A DNA stretch of 10,344 nt from assembly GCA_943327015.2 (NCBI GenBank), contig CALPVM020000055.1, positions 1 through 10,344 on the forward strand, in the 5' to 3' direction. The notes beneath the pieces were generated by a model. The model saw nothing but the letters and a program-made list of their open reading frames with translations, searched no databases and was not told the origin of the DNA. Positions 1-6,267 of this stretch are shown here, piece by piece (the stretch's first letter is position 1; the number at the start of each line of letters is the position of its first letter). Origin of the DNA: Akkermansia muciniphila. GTDB lineage: Bacteria; Pseudomonadota; Gammaproteobacteria; Burkholderiales; Burkholderiaceae_C. A program made the translations under genes and the position numbers.

Positions 1-513
1 GGGCTTGAACAGGATTTTGTACAGCTGTTCGCGCACCGGTTCAGGGCACTGCCCGGTAGCCAGTTCATCGGCCCACTGTGCAATTTGCAGCGTCATCTGC
101 TTTTTCTTTTCGATGGCGGCTAAAGCTTGTGCCAATATGTCGGCACTGGCTTTGCGAAAGCGGCCTTTGCCTGCACGACGAAAATAATGCGGGTTGTCAT
201 ACAGGCGTAGCAGCATGCCGGCCTGTTGCTCCAGCGTGGCTTGGGCGCTAAAGTAGTCGCGCGCAAGTTCTGCAAAGCCAAATTCTTCGTCGGGAGAAAA
301 CTCCCACGCCATTTCCAGCTCAATACTCTGGCTCAACTGTTGCGCTGCTGCCAGAAACGCCGCAGGTGCGGGTTTTTCAAAGCGCAACAGTGCATTGGCC
401 GCTTTGACCTTGACGCGCTTGCCACTGTCAAGCTCGACCTGTGCAGATGATTCGGCTTCTGAGAGCACCCTGCCGGCCATAAACTTTCCGGCTTCTTCAA
501 ATAGTACAAACAT
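1..513 (-). CDS. RNB-domain (RNase II/R family) ribonuclease, N-terminal part, cut by window edge
   Basis: This is an open frame of 171 codons from ATG at 513 to the left edge with no stop, so the C-terminus lies outside the window. An in-frame TGA at 535-537 rules out a start much further upstream. A weak GGGAC about 10 bases before the ATG may be its ribosome site. The protein begins MFVLFEEAGKFMAGRV, has a segment SGKRVKVKAANALLRFEKP (residues about 30-48), and continues with DEEFGFAELARDYFSA and NPHYFRRAGKGRFRKA. This pattern matches the N-terminal region of the RNase II-like 3'-5' exoribonucleases of Burkholderiales, which degrade single-stranded RNA in the cytoplasm. The catalytic RNB and S1 domains are not in view, so activity cannot be judged. 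It lies 78 bp downstream of cnoX on the same strand and may be co-transcribed with it. Family assignment is from recognition of the N-terminus only. Confidence 0.72.
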   Translation of the reverse strand, partial: MFVLFEEAGKFMAGRVLSEAESSAQVELDSGKRVKVKAANALLRFEKPAPAAFLAAAQQLSQSIELEMAWEFSPDEEFGFAELARDYFSAQATLEQQAGMLLRLYDNPHYFRRAGKGRFRKASADILAQALAAIEKKKQMTLQIAQWADELATGQCPEPVREQLYKILFKP

Positions 514-591
514 GGGCTGAATTGTCCCATGAAGTCATCCATTACACAGCTTGGGCATTGAAAAAGCGGAAAAGTTTGTTGGAGCTTGCGG

Positions 592-1548
592 TTAATTCAG
601 TGCCATGCTGAGTTTGCGGCGGTAGCTGGCAACCAATTGTGCTTGGGGGTCAAGATCTGCAACTACTTTGCCGGCGAGTTCAATGCCACCACCGGCTTTG
701 CCAGTTTCGTTGGGTTTTGCCTTGGGTTTGGGTGGGGTGAGCAACTCCAAAATAGCCACATAGGTTTTGCGCGGTGCTGCGTTAGACCAGGTTTTGTCGC
801 GCATGATAATTTCTAGTAACTCGTCCATGGCTGCAGTCCATTGACCCTCTACCATCAAAATGCGGGCTTTGGCAAAACGGCTGTCAAAGTCGCGTTTGTT
901 GGCTGAAATCAGCGCGTCAAATTGTTCCAGTGCCCAGTTGCCACGGTCGTCGGTAGTCACAAAACGTACCGCATCCAGAAATTGCCCAAGGGCTTCAAAG
1001 CGAAGCTGCTTAGGAATTTGCGCCAATGCAGGCGCTAGCGCTGCTTCGGCTTCGTCCAAGAGCCCGGTTTCGATCAGCAGCTTCACGTAGTCGTAGCGGG
1101 CGTCATCGTTGCCAGGGTTAATGCTGAGCGCCTCGTGCAGTTTGTTCAGTGCCGCCTGCGGGTCGCCGGCAGACAGCAGGGCTTGGGCATCTTCGGCGTC
1201 TTCTGCCGCTTCCAGTTCATCGGCGGATGGCAGATTTTTATCCAGAAACGCTTTGATCTGGCCTTCGGGAATCGCGCCCATAAAGCCATCGACCGGCTTT
1301 CCGTTCAGCATTAGCACACAGGTGGGTATACTACGAATTCCAAACGCTTGGCTGAGTTGCTGTTCTTGGTCGGAATCTATTTTGACCAGTTTGAAGCGCC
1401 CCTCATACGCCAACTCCAGTTTTTCCAGAAGCGGACCAATAACCTTGCAGGGGCCGCACCAAGGTGCCCAAAAGTCCACCAAAACCGGGGTTTGGTGGGA
1501 GGCAGCAACAACTTCTGCTTCAAAGTTTTCAATAGTAACGTTAATCAT
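592..1548 (-). CDS. cnoX: Thioredoxin-fold/TPR protein, CnoX (YbbN) family
   Basis: The 318-residue protein starts with a thioredoxin domain (about 1-110) carrying the active site WCGPCK at residues 30-35 (Cys31, Cys34) and a cis-proline segment SIPTC at 73-77. An acidic linker (about 111-122) leads to a TPR-like helical region (about 120-260), including a motif of the form AGDPQAALNKLHEALSINPG. This domain order is that of CnoX/YbbN, a cytoplasmic holdase that protects proteins under oxidative (chlorine) stress and hands clients to GroEL and DnaK in E. coli. E. coli YbbN has lost one active-site cysteine, whereas this protein keeps both and is probably redox active, as described for Caulobacter CnoX. 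The C-terminus has a short extension (PKPKAKPNETGKAGGG at about 276-291) before the last 25 residues. The length slightly exceeds the E. coli protein (284 aa). The ATG at 1548 gives the standard start; no clear Shine-Dalgarno is visible. It is divergent from purE. Confidence 0.9.
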   Translation of the reverse strand: MINVTIENFEAEVVAASHQTPVLVDFWAPWCGPCKVIGPLLEKLELAYEGRFKLVKIDSDQEQQLSQAFGIRSIPTCVLMLNGKPVDGFMGAIPEGQIKAFLDKNLPSADELEAAEDAEDAQALLSAGDPQAALNKLHEALSINPGNDDARYDYVKLLIETGLLDEAEAALAPALAQIPKQLRFEALGQFLDAVRFVTTDDRGNWALEQFDALISANKRDFDSRFAKARILMVEGQWTAAMDELLEIIMRDKTWSNAAPRKTYVAILELLTPPKPKAKPNETGKAGGGIELAGKVVADLDPQAQLVASYRRKLSMALN

Positions 1549-1586
1549 GCGGTGTAGCTCGGGGTAAGTTAGTAAAATTCAAGACT
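1549..1586. promoter_or_regulatory. Divergent spacer between cnoX and purE
   Basis: Only 38 bp separate the start codons of cnoX (leftward) and purE (rightward), so both promoters must overlap each other or the coding starts. On the plus strand TAAAAT at 1573-1578 resembles a -10 box and ends 8 bases before the purE ATG, which would give an almost leaderless message. No good TTGACA-like box is found 16-18 bases upstream, and neither gene has an obvious Shine-Dalgarno. I call the region regulatory by position, not from a strong motif. Confidence 0.35.
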
Positions 1587-2090
1587 ATGAAAAACATTCA
1601 AATTGGCGTCGTTATGGGTTCCAGTTCCGATTGGGACACCATGCAACACGCGGTACAGATTCTCCAACACTTTGGCATCGGTTTTGAGACACAAGTGCTT
1701 TCAGCCCACAGAATGCCGGATGATATGTTTGACTATGCACAAAAAGCAGCTTCACGCGGTTTGCGGGCTATTATCGCTGGTGCAGGCGGAGCCGCCCATT
1801 TGCCGGGCATGCTGGCAGCAAAAACCACGGTTCCGGTGCTCGGAGTTCCGGTGGTCAGCAAGCATCTGCAGGGGGTGGATTCGTTGCACAGCATTGTGCA
1901 AATGCCCAAAGGTATACCGGTGGCAACTTTTGCCATTGGTAACGCCGGTGCGGCTAATGCAGCCTTGTTTGCAGTAGCTATGTTGGCAAGCGGCGATCCA
2001 GCGCTGCTGGGTGCGCTGAATGACTACCGTTTTGACCAAACCCAAACTGCCCGCAACATGACCTTGCCGGTGCATGGGAGTCAGGCTTGA
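1587..2090 (+). CDS. purE: N5-carboxyaminoimidazole ribonucleotide mutase PurE (class I)
   Basis: This 167-residue enzyme converts N5-CAIR to CAIR in de novo purine synthesis, working in the cytoplasm as an oligomer after PurK. Visible family motifs are the phosphate loop GSSSDW at residues 11-16, SAHRMP at 39-44 (catalytic His41), the glycine-rich GAGGAAHLPGM at 65-75, GVPVVSK, QMPKGIPVAT and IGNAGAANAAL. The length and the SAHR/QMPKG signatures are those of the bacterial class I mutase, not the class II AIR carboxylase. The ATG at 1587 begins the first beta strand directly (MKNIQIGVVMGSSSDW), so it is the natural start, though no Shine-Dalgarno precedes it. Its stop overlaps or immediately precedes the purK start, indicating translational coupling. 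Confidence 0.97.
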   Translation: MKNIQIGVVMGSSSDWDTMQHAVQILQHFGIGFETQVLSAHRMPDDMFDYAQKAASRGLRAIIAGAGGAAHLPGMLAAKTTVPVLGVPVVSKHLQGVDSLHSIVQMPKGIPVATFAIGNAGAANAALFAVAMLASGDPALLGALNDYRFDQTQTARNMTLPVHGSQA

Positions 2091-2095
2091 CGTCC

Positions 2096-3313
2096 ATGCA
2101 TGTGCCGTTGCTGCCGGGTGTTCAGGCACAAAAAGGGTCAACGACCACTGAAATGACGCTGGGCGTCATGGGCGGCGGGCAACTTGGCCGCATGTTTGTG
2201 CACGCAGCGCAGCGCATGGGGTTTTTTACAGCGGTGCTAGACCCGGATGCGCAAAGCCCTGCTGGCCGCGTTAGCCATCATCATGTGCCAAGCGGCTACA
2301 CCGATGCCAATGGTTTGCAGCAGTTGGCGTTAGCTTGCTCGGCCATTACTACAGAATTTGAAAACGTGCCAGCAGAGGCGTTAGCGCAATTGGCGCTGAG
2401 CCGAACCGTATCTCCCCCGGCCCATGCGGTAGCCATTGCCCAAGACCGGGCACAAGAAAAAGCGCACTTTGTGCGTTGTGGCGTTGCGTGTGCGCCCTAC
2501 GCCGTTATTGAAACCGCAGAGCAGCTGGCCAGTGTTGCCGACCACCTATTGCCCGGTATTTTAAAAACAGCGCGCATGGGCTACGATGGCAAAGGCCAAA
2601 AGCGGGTGACTACGCGCGCTGAGTTGTTCGCCGCCTGGGAGCAATTACAGCAAGCGCCTTGTGTGCTTGAAAAAATGCTGCCATTACAGTTGGAATGTTC
2701 GGTGATTGTGGCGCGTGGAGCCGATGGCGCATGTGTGCATTTGCCGGTGCAACGCAATCTGCACCGTGATGGTATTTTGGCTGTAACAGAGGTGTACGAC
2801 GGCGCTGTGCCCGAGCCCTTAGCGCGCCGTGCCATTGCTGCAGCGCTTTCCATTGCCGAGGGTTTGCAGTACGTGGGTGTGCTGTGCGTAGAATTTTTTC
2901 TGCTCCATGCCGAAGCGGCAAAGAGCCAAGGTTTGCCGGATTTGGTGGTGAACGAAATGGCACCGCGCCCGCACAACAGTGGCCACTACAGCATGGATGC
3001 CTGTGACGTGTCACAATTTGAGTTGCAGGTACGCACCTTGGCACAGCTGCCTTTGACCCAGCCGCGTCTGCACAGTCCCGCCGTCATGCTGAATTTGTTG
3101 GGGGATATTTGGCCGGATGGTGGGGTACCTGCGTGGGATAAAGTGTTGGCTTTGCCCGGTACCCATTTACATTTGTATGGCAAAGCTAAGGCGGCCAAAG
3201 GACGAAAAATGGGGCATTTAACCGTGACCGGCAGCAGTGTGGATGCGGTTCGTGCAACTGCAGCGCAGGCGGCACGTATTTTGGGTTTGCCCGATGATTT
3301 TGCCGGCATCTGA
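2096..3313 (+). CDS. purK: N5-carboxyaminoimidazole ribonucleotide synthase PurK
   Basis: This ATP-grasp enzyme makes N5-CAIR from AIR, bicarbonate and ATP, the substrate of PurE. Counting from the ATG at 2096 (405 aa), it shows GVMGGGQLGRM at 23-33, TTEFENVP around 85-92, the ATP-binding KTARMGYDGKGQ ending at 168, LEKMLPLQLECSVIVAR near 191-207, and the C-terminal signature NEMAPRPHNSGHYS from 286. The start is uncertain. TTG at 2087 overlaps the purE stop (TTGA) and has GGGAG (2076-2080) at a good 6-base spacing; ATG 2096 adds nothing but three fewer residues; ATG 2153 lies directly before the first beta strand. I chose ATG 2096 because the segment after it (PLLPG) resembles the short leader of related PurKs. 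A short loop (residues about 270-280) sits before the conserved VVNEMAPRP. It is tightly linked to purE and overlaps tsaC by 20 bp. Confidence 0.95.
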   Translation: MHVPLLPGVQAQKGSTTTEMTLGVMGGGQLGRMFVHAAQRMGFFTAVLDPDAQSPAGRVSHHHVPSGYTDANGLQQLALACSAITTEFENVPAEALAQLALSRTVSPPAHAVAIAQDRAQEKAHFVRCGVACAPYAVIETAEQLASVADHLLPGILKTARMGYDGKGQKRVTTRAELFAAWEQLQQAPCVLEKMLPLQLECSVIVARGADGACVHLPVQRNLHRDGILAVTEVYDGAVPEPLARRAIAAALSIAEGLQYVGVLCVEFFLLHAEAAKSQGLPDLVVNEMAPRPHNSGHYSMDACDVSQFELQVRTLAQLPLTQPRLHSPAVMLNLLGDIWPDGGVPAWDKVLALPGTHLHLYGKAKAAKGRKMGHLTVTGSSVDAVRATAAQAARILGLPDDFAGI

Positions 3314-4334
3314 CCCCGCCGCGATTGCTGCATGTGCCGATACTATTCGCGCCGGTGGCCTCATTGGTTTACCGACCGAGACCGTGTATGGCTTGGGTGC
3401 CGATGCGTGCAATGATGCTGCAGTAGCGCAGATTTACGCGGCCAAGGGACGGCCTGCCGACCACCCCTTGATTGTGCACATTGCCGCTACGGATGGCGGC
3501 ATGTCAGGAGTGGCGCATTTTGCCCGCGATGTACCACCCTTTGCCAAGCAGTTAATGGCCGCATTTTGGCCTGGCCCTTTGACCTTAATTTTGCCGCGTC
3601 GCCCCGGTGTAGCCACCGCTGCAGGCGGTGGGCAGGACACCATTGGCCTGCGTTGCCCTGCGCACCAGTCCGCCCAAGCGTTATTGGCTGCACTGCGCCG
3701 CCCGGAGCAAGGGGATGTGGTGTGGGGCATTGCAGCGCCCAGCGCTAACCGTTTTGGCCGAGTCAGCCCCACGACTGCAGAGCATGTGCGTGCTGAGTTG
3801 GGCGATGCGCTAATGGTATTAGATGCTGGCCCGTGTGCGGTGGGTATAGAGTCCACCATTGTAGATTGCACCCGTCAGGTACCTATTTTGTTGCGCCCCG
3901 GTAGTATTGGTGCAATACATATCCAAGAGGCCTGTGGGTTGGCGCTGGCGTCTAACTCTGATAAAGCGGCGCCGCGTGCATCAGGCACGTTGGCATCGCA
4001 CTACGCACCACGTGCCCTGGTGCGGTTGATGGACGCCGCAACGCTGCAAACAGCGCTGGAGCAAGGCAGTTGTTCCGCTGGTGCTGAGGGTGCTTCCACG
4101 ATTGCGGTGTATGCGCGCACTCAGTTACACCAGACTGGCAGCCATGTGCTGTTGCAAGTCATGCCACCAAGCCCTGATGCCGTAGCGCGTGAACTGTTTG
4201 CCGTGTTGCGTAGCTTGGATGCAGCCGGCGTGCAGCAAATTTGGGTGGAGACGCCGCCACTAGGATGGGAGTGGCACGGGGTGCGCGACCGGCTAGAGCG
4301 CGCCAGTTACACCAAGGCTGAGCCGCTTAATTGA
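3294..4334 (+). CDS. tsaC: L-threonylcarbamoyladenylate synthase, Sua5/TsaC2 type
   Basis: The 346-residue protein forms threonylcarbamoyl-AMP from threonine, bicarbonate and ATP, the first step of t6A37 modification of ANN-decoding tRNAs. The YrdC domain (about 8-210) shows PTETVYGLG at 27-35, KGRP at 51-54, WPGPLT at 92-97, APSAN at 148-152 and GIESTIVD at 184-191. RPG at 201-203 closes the domain. The linker with SHYAP at 235-239 and about 100 further residues form the Sua5 C-terminal domain, so this is the long form and not the short E. coli TsaC. The frame is open back to 3237, but the ATG at 3294 gives the usual N-terminus; it lies inside the purK 3' end (20-bp overlap), consistent with coupled translation. 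No Shine-Dalgarno is evident. Its stop overlaps that of the convergent cyclic-nucleotide-binding gene. Confidence 0.94.
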   Translation: MILPASDPAAIAACADTIRAGGLIGLPTETVYGLGADACNDAAVAQIYAAKGRPADHPLIVHIAATDGGMSGVAHFARDVPPFAKQLMAAFWPGPLTLILPRRPGVATAAGGGQDTIGLRCPAHQSAQALLAALRRPEQGDVVWGIAAPSANRFGRVSPTTAEHVRAELGDALMVLDAGPCAVGIESTIVDCTRQVPILLRPGSIGAIHIQEACGLALASNSDKAAPRASGTLASHYAPRALVRLMDAATLQTALEQGSCSAGAEGASTIAVYARTQLHQTGSHVLLQVMPPSPDAVARELFAVLRSLDAAGVQQIWVETPPLGWEWHGVRDRLERASYTKAEPLN

Positions 4335-4962
4335 CCTCGTTGGTAACCACCGGAATATTTTTGGGTGGTGTTGCTTTAGGTGTGGCAGCAGCAGTGGGTT
4401 CAGGTGCCGGCTCCGGTGTTGCTTCCGGTGCCGGGGGCAACTGTGACATCACATCTGCCAACTTGCCGCTGGACTGTTCCAGCCGGCCTGCCAGAATATT
4501 GGCAATATTGCGGTAAATAAAATGCGCCGCTTCGGGGTTGGCGTCTACAACTTCGCGCATAAAGCGGATGGTTACGCATTTGCTGGCAGCGCGCACCGTT
4601 GCCGTGCGAATTTGGTTGCCCACCAGTGACATTTCACCAAAACACTCGCCCGAACCAAGACGTGCCAGTTCCATCACCGCATCGCCCTTGCGTTTTTGGA
4701 TAATGACTTCACCGGTAATCAGTACAAAAAAACTGCTACCTCTTTCGCCCTCCAAAAAGATAGCATCACCCGGTTCAACAGGAAAAAAATCTGCAGTAGC
4801 CAAGGTGCGCATCAGGCGTTCGGTTGTCATTCCCTTGAAAACAGGTACCTTTTGCTGGATTTTTTGTACGATCAAAGCATCCAGCTTGATAGCCATTTTT
4901 GGGCCGAGTTCGGCCCTTTCGTTTTGATCAGAAATGCGTACAAAAGGATTGCTGGTAGCCAT
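4327..4962 (-). CDS. Stand-alone cyclic nucleotide-binding domain protein with Pro/Glu/Ala tail
   Basis: The 211-residue protein carries one CRP-like cyclic nucleotide-binding domain (about residues 30-155). Typical segments are VFKGMTTERL, EPGDAIFLEGERGSSFFVLITGEV (split here as positions 63-86), and a phosphate-binding cassette with FGE at 108-110 and RTATV at 119-123. The Glu110 and Arg119 positions match those that contact the ribose and phosphate of cAMP in CRP and PKA. No helix-turn-helix, kinase or channel domain follows. Instead residues about 176-202 are a low-complexity tail rich in Pro, Ala, Glu and Thr. It has no signal peptide or membrane helix and is presumably cytoplasmic. It probably binds a cyclic nucleotide and acts through a partner, but the ligand and partner are unknown. 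It lies 20 bp downstream of the hydrolase gene on the same strand; the ATG at 4962 lacks a clear Shine-Dalgarno. Confidence 0.85.
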   Translation of the reverse strand: MATSNPFVRISDQNERAELGPKMAIKLDALIVQKIQQKVPVFKGMTTERLMRTLATADFFPVEPGDAIFLEGERGSSFFVLITGEVIIQKRKGDAVMELARLGSGECFGEMSLVGNQIRTATVRAASKCVTIRFMREVVDANPEAAHFIYRNIANILAGRLEQSSGKLADVMSQLPPAPEATPEPAPEPTAAATPKATPPKNIPVVTNEVN

Positions 4963-4982
4963 ACAGGGAAAACAAAAAACAA

Positions 4983-5903
4983 TTAGAAACGCAGGTCAAG
5001 CCATTTCTTGACGCTTTCAAAAACCGGAGCAGCGTCCAATTCGTTAAAAATCTCATGGTAGAGTGTATCGAATTTTTTTGACGAGACAAGGTCTTTGGGA
5101 GCGGTTTCGGCAAAGGTAGTGCTGCCCATGGGCTCGAGCACCCGTTCATCGCCCGAATAAATTAAAAGGGTGGGTACCTTCCATTGGGGGGCTACGGCCA
5201 CCGTTTGCGGGCCGGTTTTGGCAATAAAGCGCGCGAGACGGCCCGAGATTCGGTCGTGGCCTAGCGGGTCGGCCAAATAATCTGACACCACCTTGGCATC
5301 ATGCGATAAATATTGAGCGTCTACCCCGTTGCCAACCCGCAGATTGGGCGCAACTGCCGGCACGACCGCCAACAGAATTTTTTGAACGAAAGATAAACCA
5401 GCATCCAACGCTGGTGACGACATAATCAGGCCATCAATTGGACGGGTGTTCAGTGCTACAAAGCGTCCGACCACTAAGCCACCCATGCTGTGACCCAGCA
5501 AAATGAGGGGGGTGTTGGGGTCCATATTTTTGCGGGTGTCATCCACTATGTCAGCCAAATCATCCAAAAGCCGGAAATTGGAGGGCAGGCCCCCGCGTGG
5601 CCCACCGGTTCGTCCATGACCGTACTGGTCATAACCCCGGACCGCAAAGCCCCAGCTATTAAAGTGGTCTGCTACATGGTCAAACCGGCCAATGTGCTCT
5701 CCTAAGCCATGCACCATCAAAATCAGGCCGCGTGGTGTGGCATCTGGTGGTAGCGGCCAATCCCGTACGAAGATCGGGTTGCCATCTTTGCAAATTTTGG
5801 TAGAAGATACTGCGTTGGGCGATTCATAGCGTACGGGAGGTGTTTTGGGCTCTGCAAAAAGGGAGGGAATAAGCCGATTTATATAAGTTTTTATGGGGGT
5901 CAT
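4983..5903 (-). CDS. Alpha/beta hydrolase, monoacylglycerol lipase/lysophospholipase-like
   Basis: Counting from ATG 5903 (306 aa), the protein has the oxyanion-loop motif HGLGEH at 65-70, a strand-loop YDQYGHGRTGGPRG near 91-104, the nucleophile elbow GHSMG at 137-141 (Ser139), and the His segment YHEIFNE near 282-288 (His283). This is the family of bacterial monoacylglycerol lipases and PldB-like lysophospholipases (Hydrolase_4), which cleave lipid esters; the true substrate is not predictable. The expected catalytic acid site reads SGDERVLEP, where relatives usually have G-x-D-R, so the acid is either Asp252 shifted by one or Glu253. No signal peptide is visible. The frame extends to a TTG at 5939 (12 extra residues), but the ATG at 5903 seems more natural; neither has a strong ribosome site. 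It follows the SemiSWEET gene after 103 bp and precedes the cyclic-nucleotide-binding gene by 20 bp. Confidence 0.88.
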   Translation of the reverse strand: MTPIKTYINRLIPSLFAEPKTPPVRYESPNAVSSTKICKDGNPIFVRDWPLPPDATPRGLILMVHGLGEHIGRFDHVADHFNSWGFAVRGYDQYGHGRTGGPRGGLPSNFRLLDDLADIVDDTRKNMDPNTPLILLGHSMGGLVVGRFVALNTRPIDGLIMSSPALDAGLSFVQKILLAVVPAVAPNLRVGNGVDAQYLSHDAKVVSDYLADPLGHDRISGRLARFIAKTGPQTVAVAPQWKVPTLLIYSGDERVLEPMGSTTFAETAPKDLVSSKKFDTLYHEIFNELDAAPVFESVKKWLDLRF

Positions 5904-6006
5904 AGCAATTGAGCCTGGTAATAAAAATGTCTCTACCAATTTTTAACACAAGCTACAGTCATTTAGGGGTAAAGAAACAAATAATTTCAAGAAACAAGGA
6001 AAAATG
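5904..6006. other. AT-rich spacer between SemiSWEET gene and hydrolase gene
   Basis: This 103-bp stretch is more AT-rich than its surroundings and is one of the few real gaps on the leftward block. It could hold a promoter for the hydrolase and cyclic-nucleotide-binding genes. On the minus strand a TTGAAA is present about 18 bases before a CTAAAT, but the second box is a poor match. No GC-rich hairpin followed by a T run is present that would end the upstream dacB-SemiSWEET transcript. Confidence 0.3.
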
Positions 6007-6267
6007 TTATGACTTTTGATAATGAATTTTCATCCACAAAATGGCACCAGCCAAAGAGAGCGTCACTGCATTGGCAATCACTATCGGCCAGGCTGAAATT
6101 AAAAAACCATACACCAGCCACATGGCAATGCCGATGGTAAAGGCGCTGTACATCCACAGAGAGATACCGCTGACATCTTTAGTTTTGAAGGTTTGCATGA
6201 CCTGCGGCACAAAACTCGCGGTGGTTAGGGTTGCGGCTATATAGCCTATCAGGTCAATGGTTTGCAT
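6007..6267 (-). CDS. SemiSWEET family small sugar transporter-like membrane protein
   Basis: From ATG 6267 the product has 86 residues in three hydrophobic helices: about residues 4-23, 38-58 and 60-80. The first contains FVPQ at 19-22, the PQ-loop signature. This three-helix layout is that of SemiSWEETs, which dimerise in the inner membrane to form a sugar uniporter. Conserved features include the PQ pair in helix 1, a Lys-Thr-Lys-Asp-Val-Ser-Gly-Ile-Ser loop, and an Asn (IANAV) in helix 3. The open frame extends to an upstream ATG at 6309 (14 extra hydrophilic residues), but 6267 gives the usual family length. The start lies inside the end of dacB (14-bp overlap, 6254-6267) with no Shine-Dalgarno, so translation is probably coupled to dacB. 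Substrate unknown. Confidence 0.87.
   Translation of the reverse strand: MQTIDLIGYIAATLTTASFVPQVMQTFKTKDVSGISLWMYSAFTIGIAMWLVYGFLISAWPIVIANAVTLSLAGAILWMKIHYQKS

Noticed and set aside
333..542. Leftward 69-codon frame starting at 542
   Set aside because: Overlaps the ribonuclease gene in a different frame; the in-frame ribonuclease product from 513 matches a known N-terminus, this one does not.
1109..1567. 152-codon rightward open frame opposite cnoX
   Set aside because: Its Ser/Ala-rich low-complexity product is the antisense shadow of the clearly real thioredoxin-TPR gene; no ribosome site or recognisable domain.
3434..3871. 145-codon leftward open frame opposite tsaC
   Set aside because: Antisense shadow of the YrdC domain coding sequence, with no protein-like motifs.
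4331..4516. Gly/Ala/Val-rich rightward frame opposite the C-terminal tail of the cyclic-nucleotide-binding gene
   Set aside because: The composition simply mirrors the Pro/Ala/Glu-rich tail coded on the other strand.
5904..6006. Possible sigma-70 promoter (TTGAAA ... CTAAAT) for the hydrolase
   Set aside because: The -10 candidate matches only about half the consensus; kept only as a low-confidence spacer note.
6020..6031. Short palindrome ATGAATTTTCAT near the SemiSWEET 3' end
   Set aside because: AT-rich, inside coding sequence and too small to be a credible terminator or operator.
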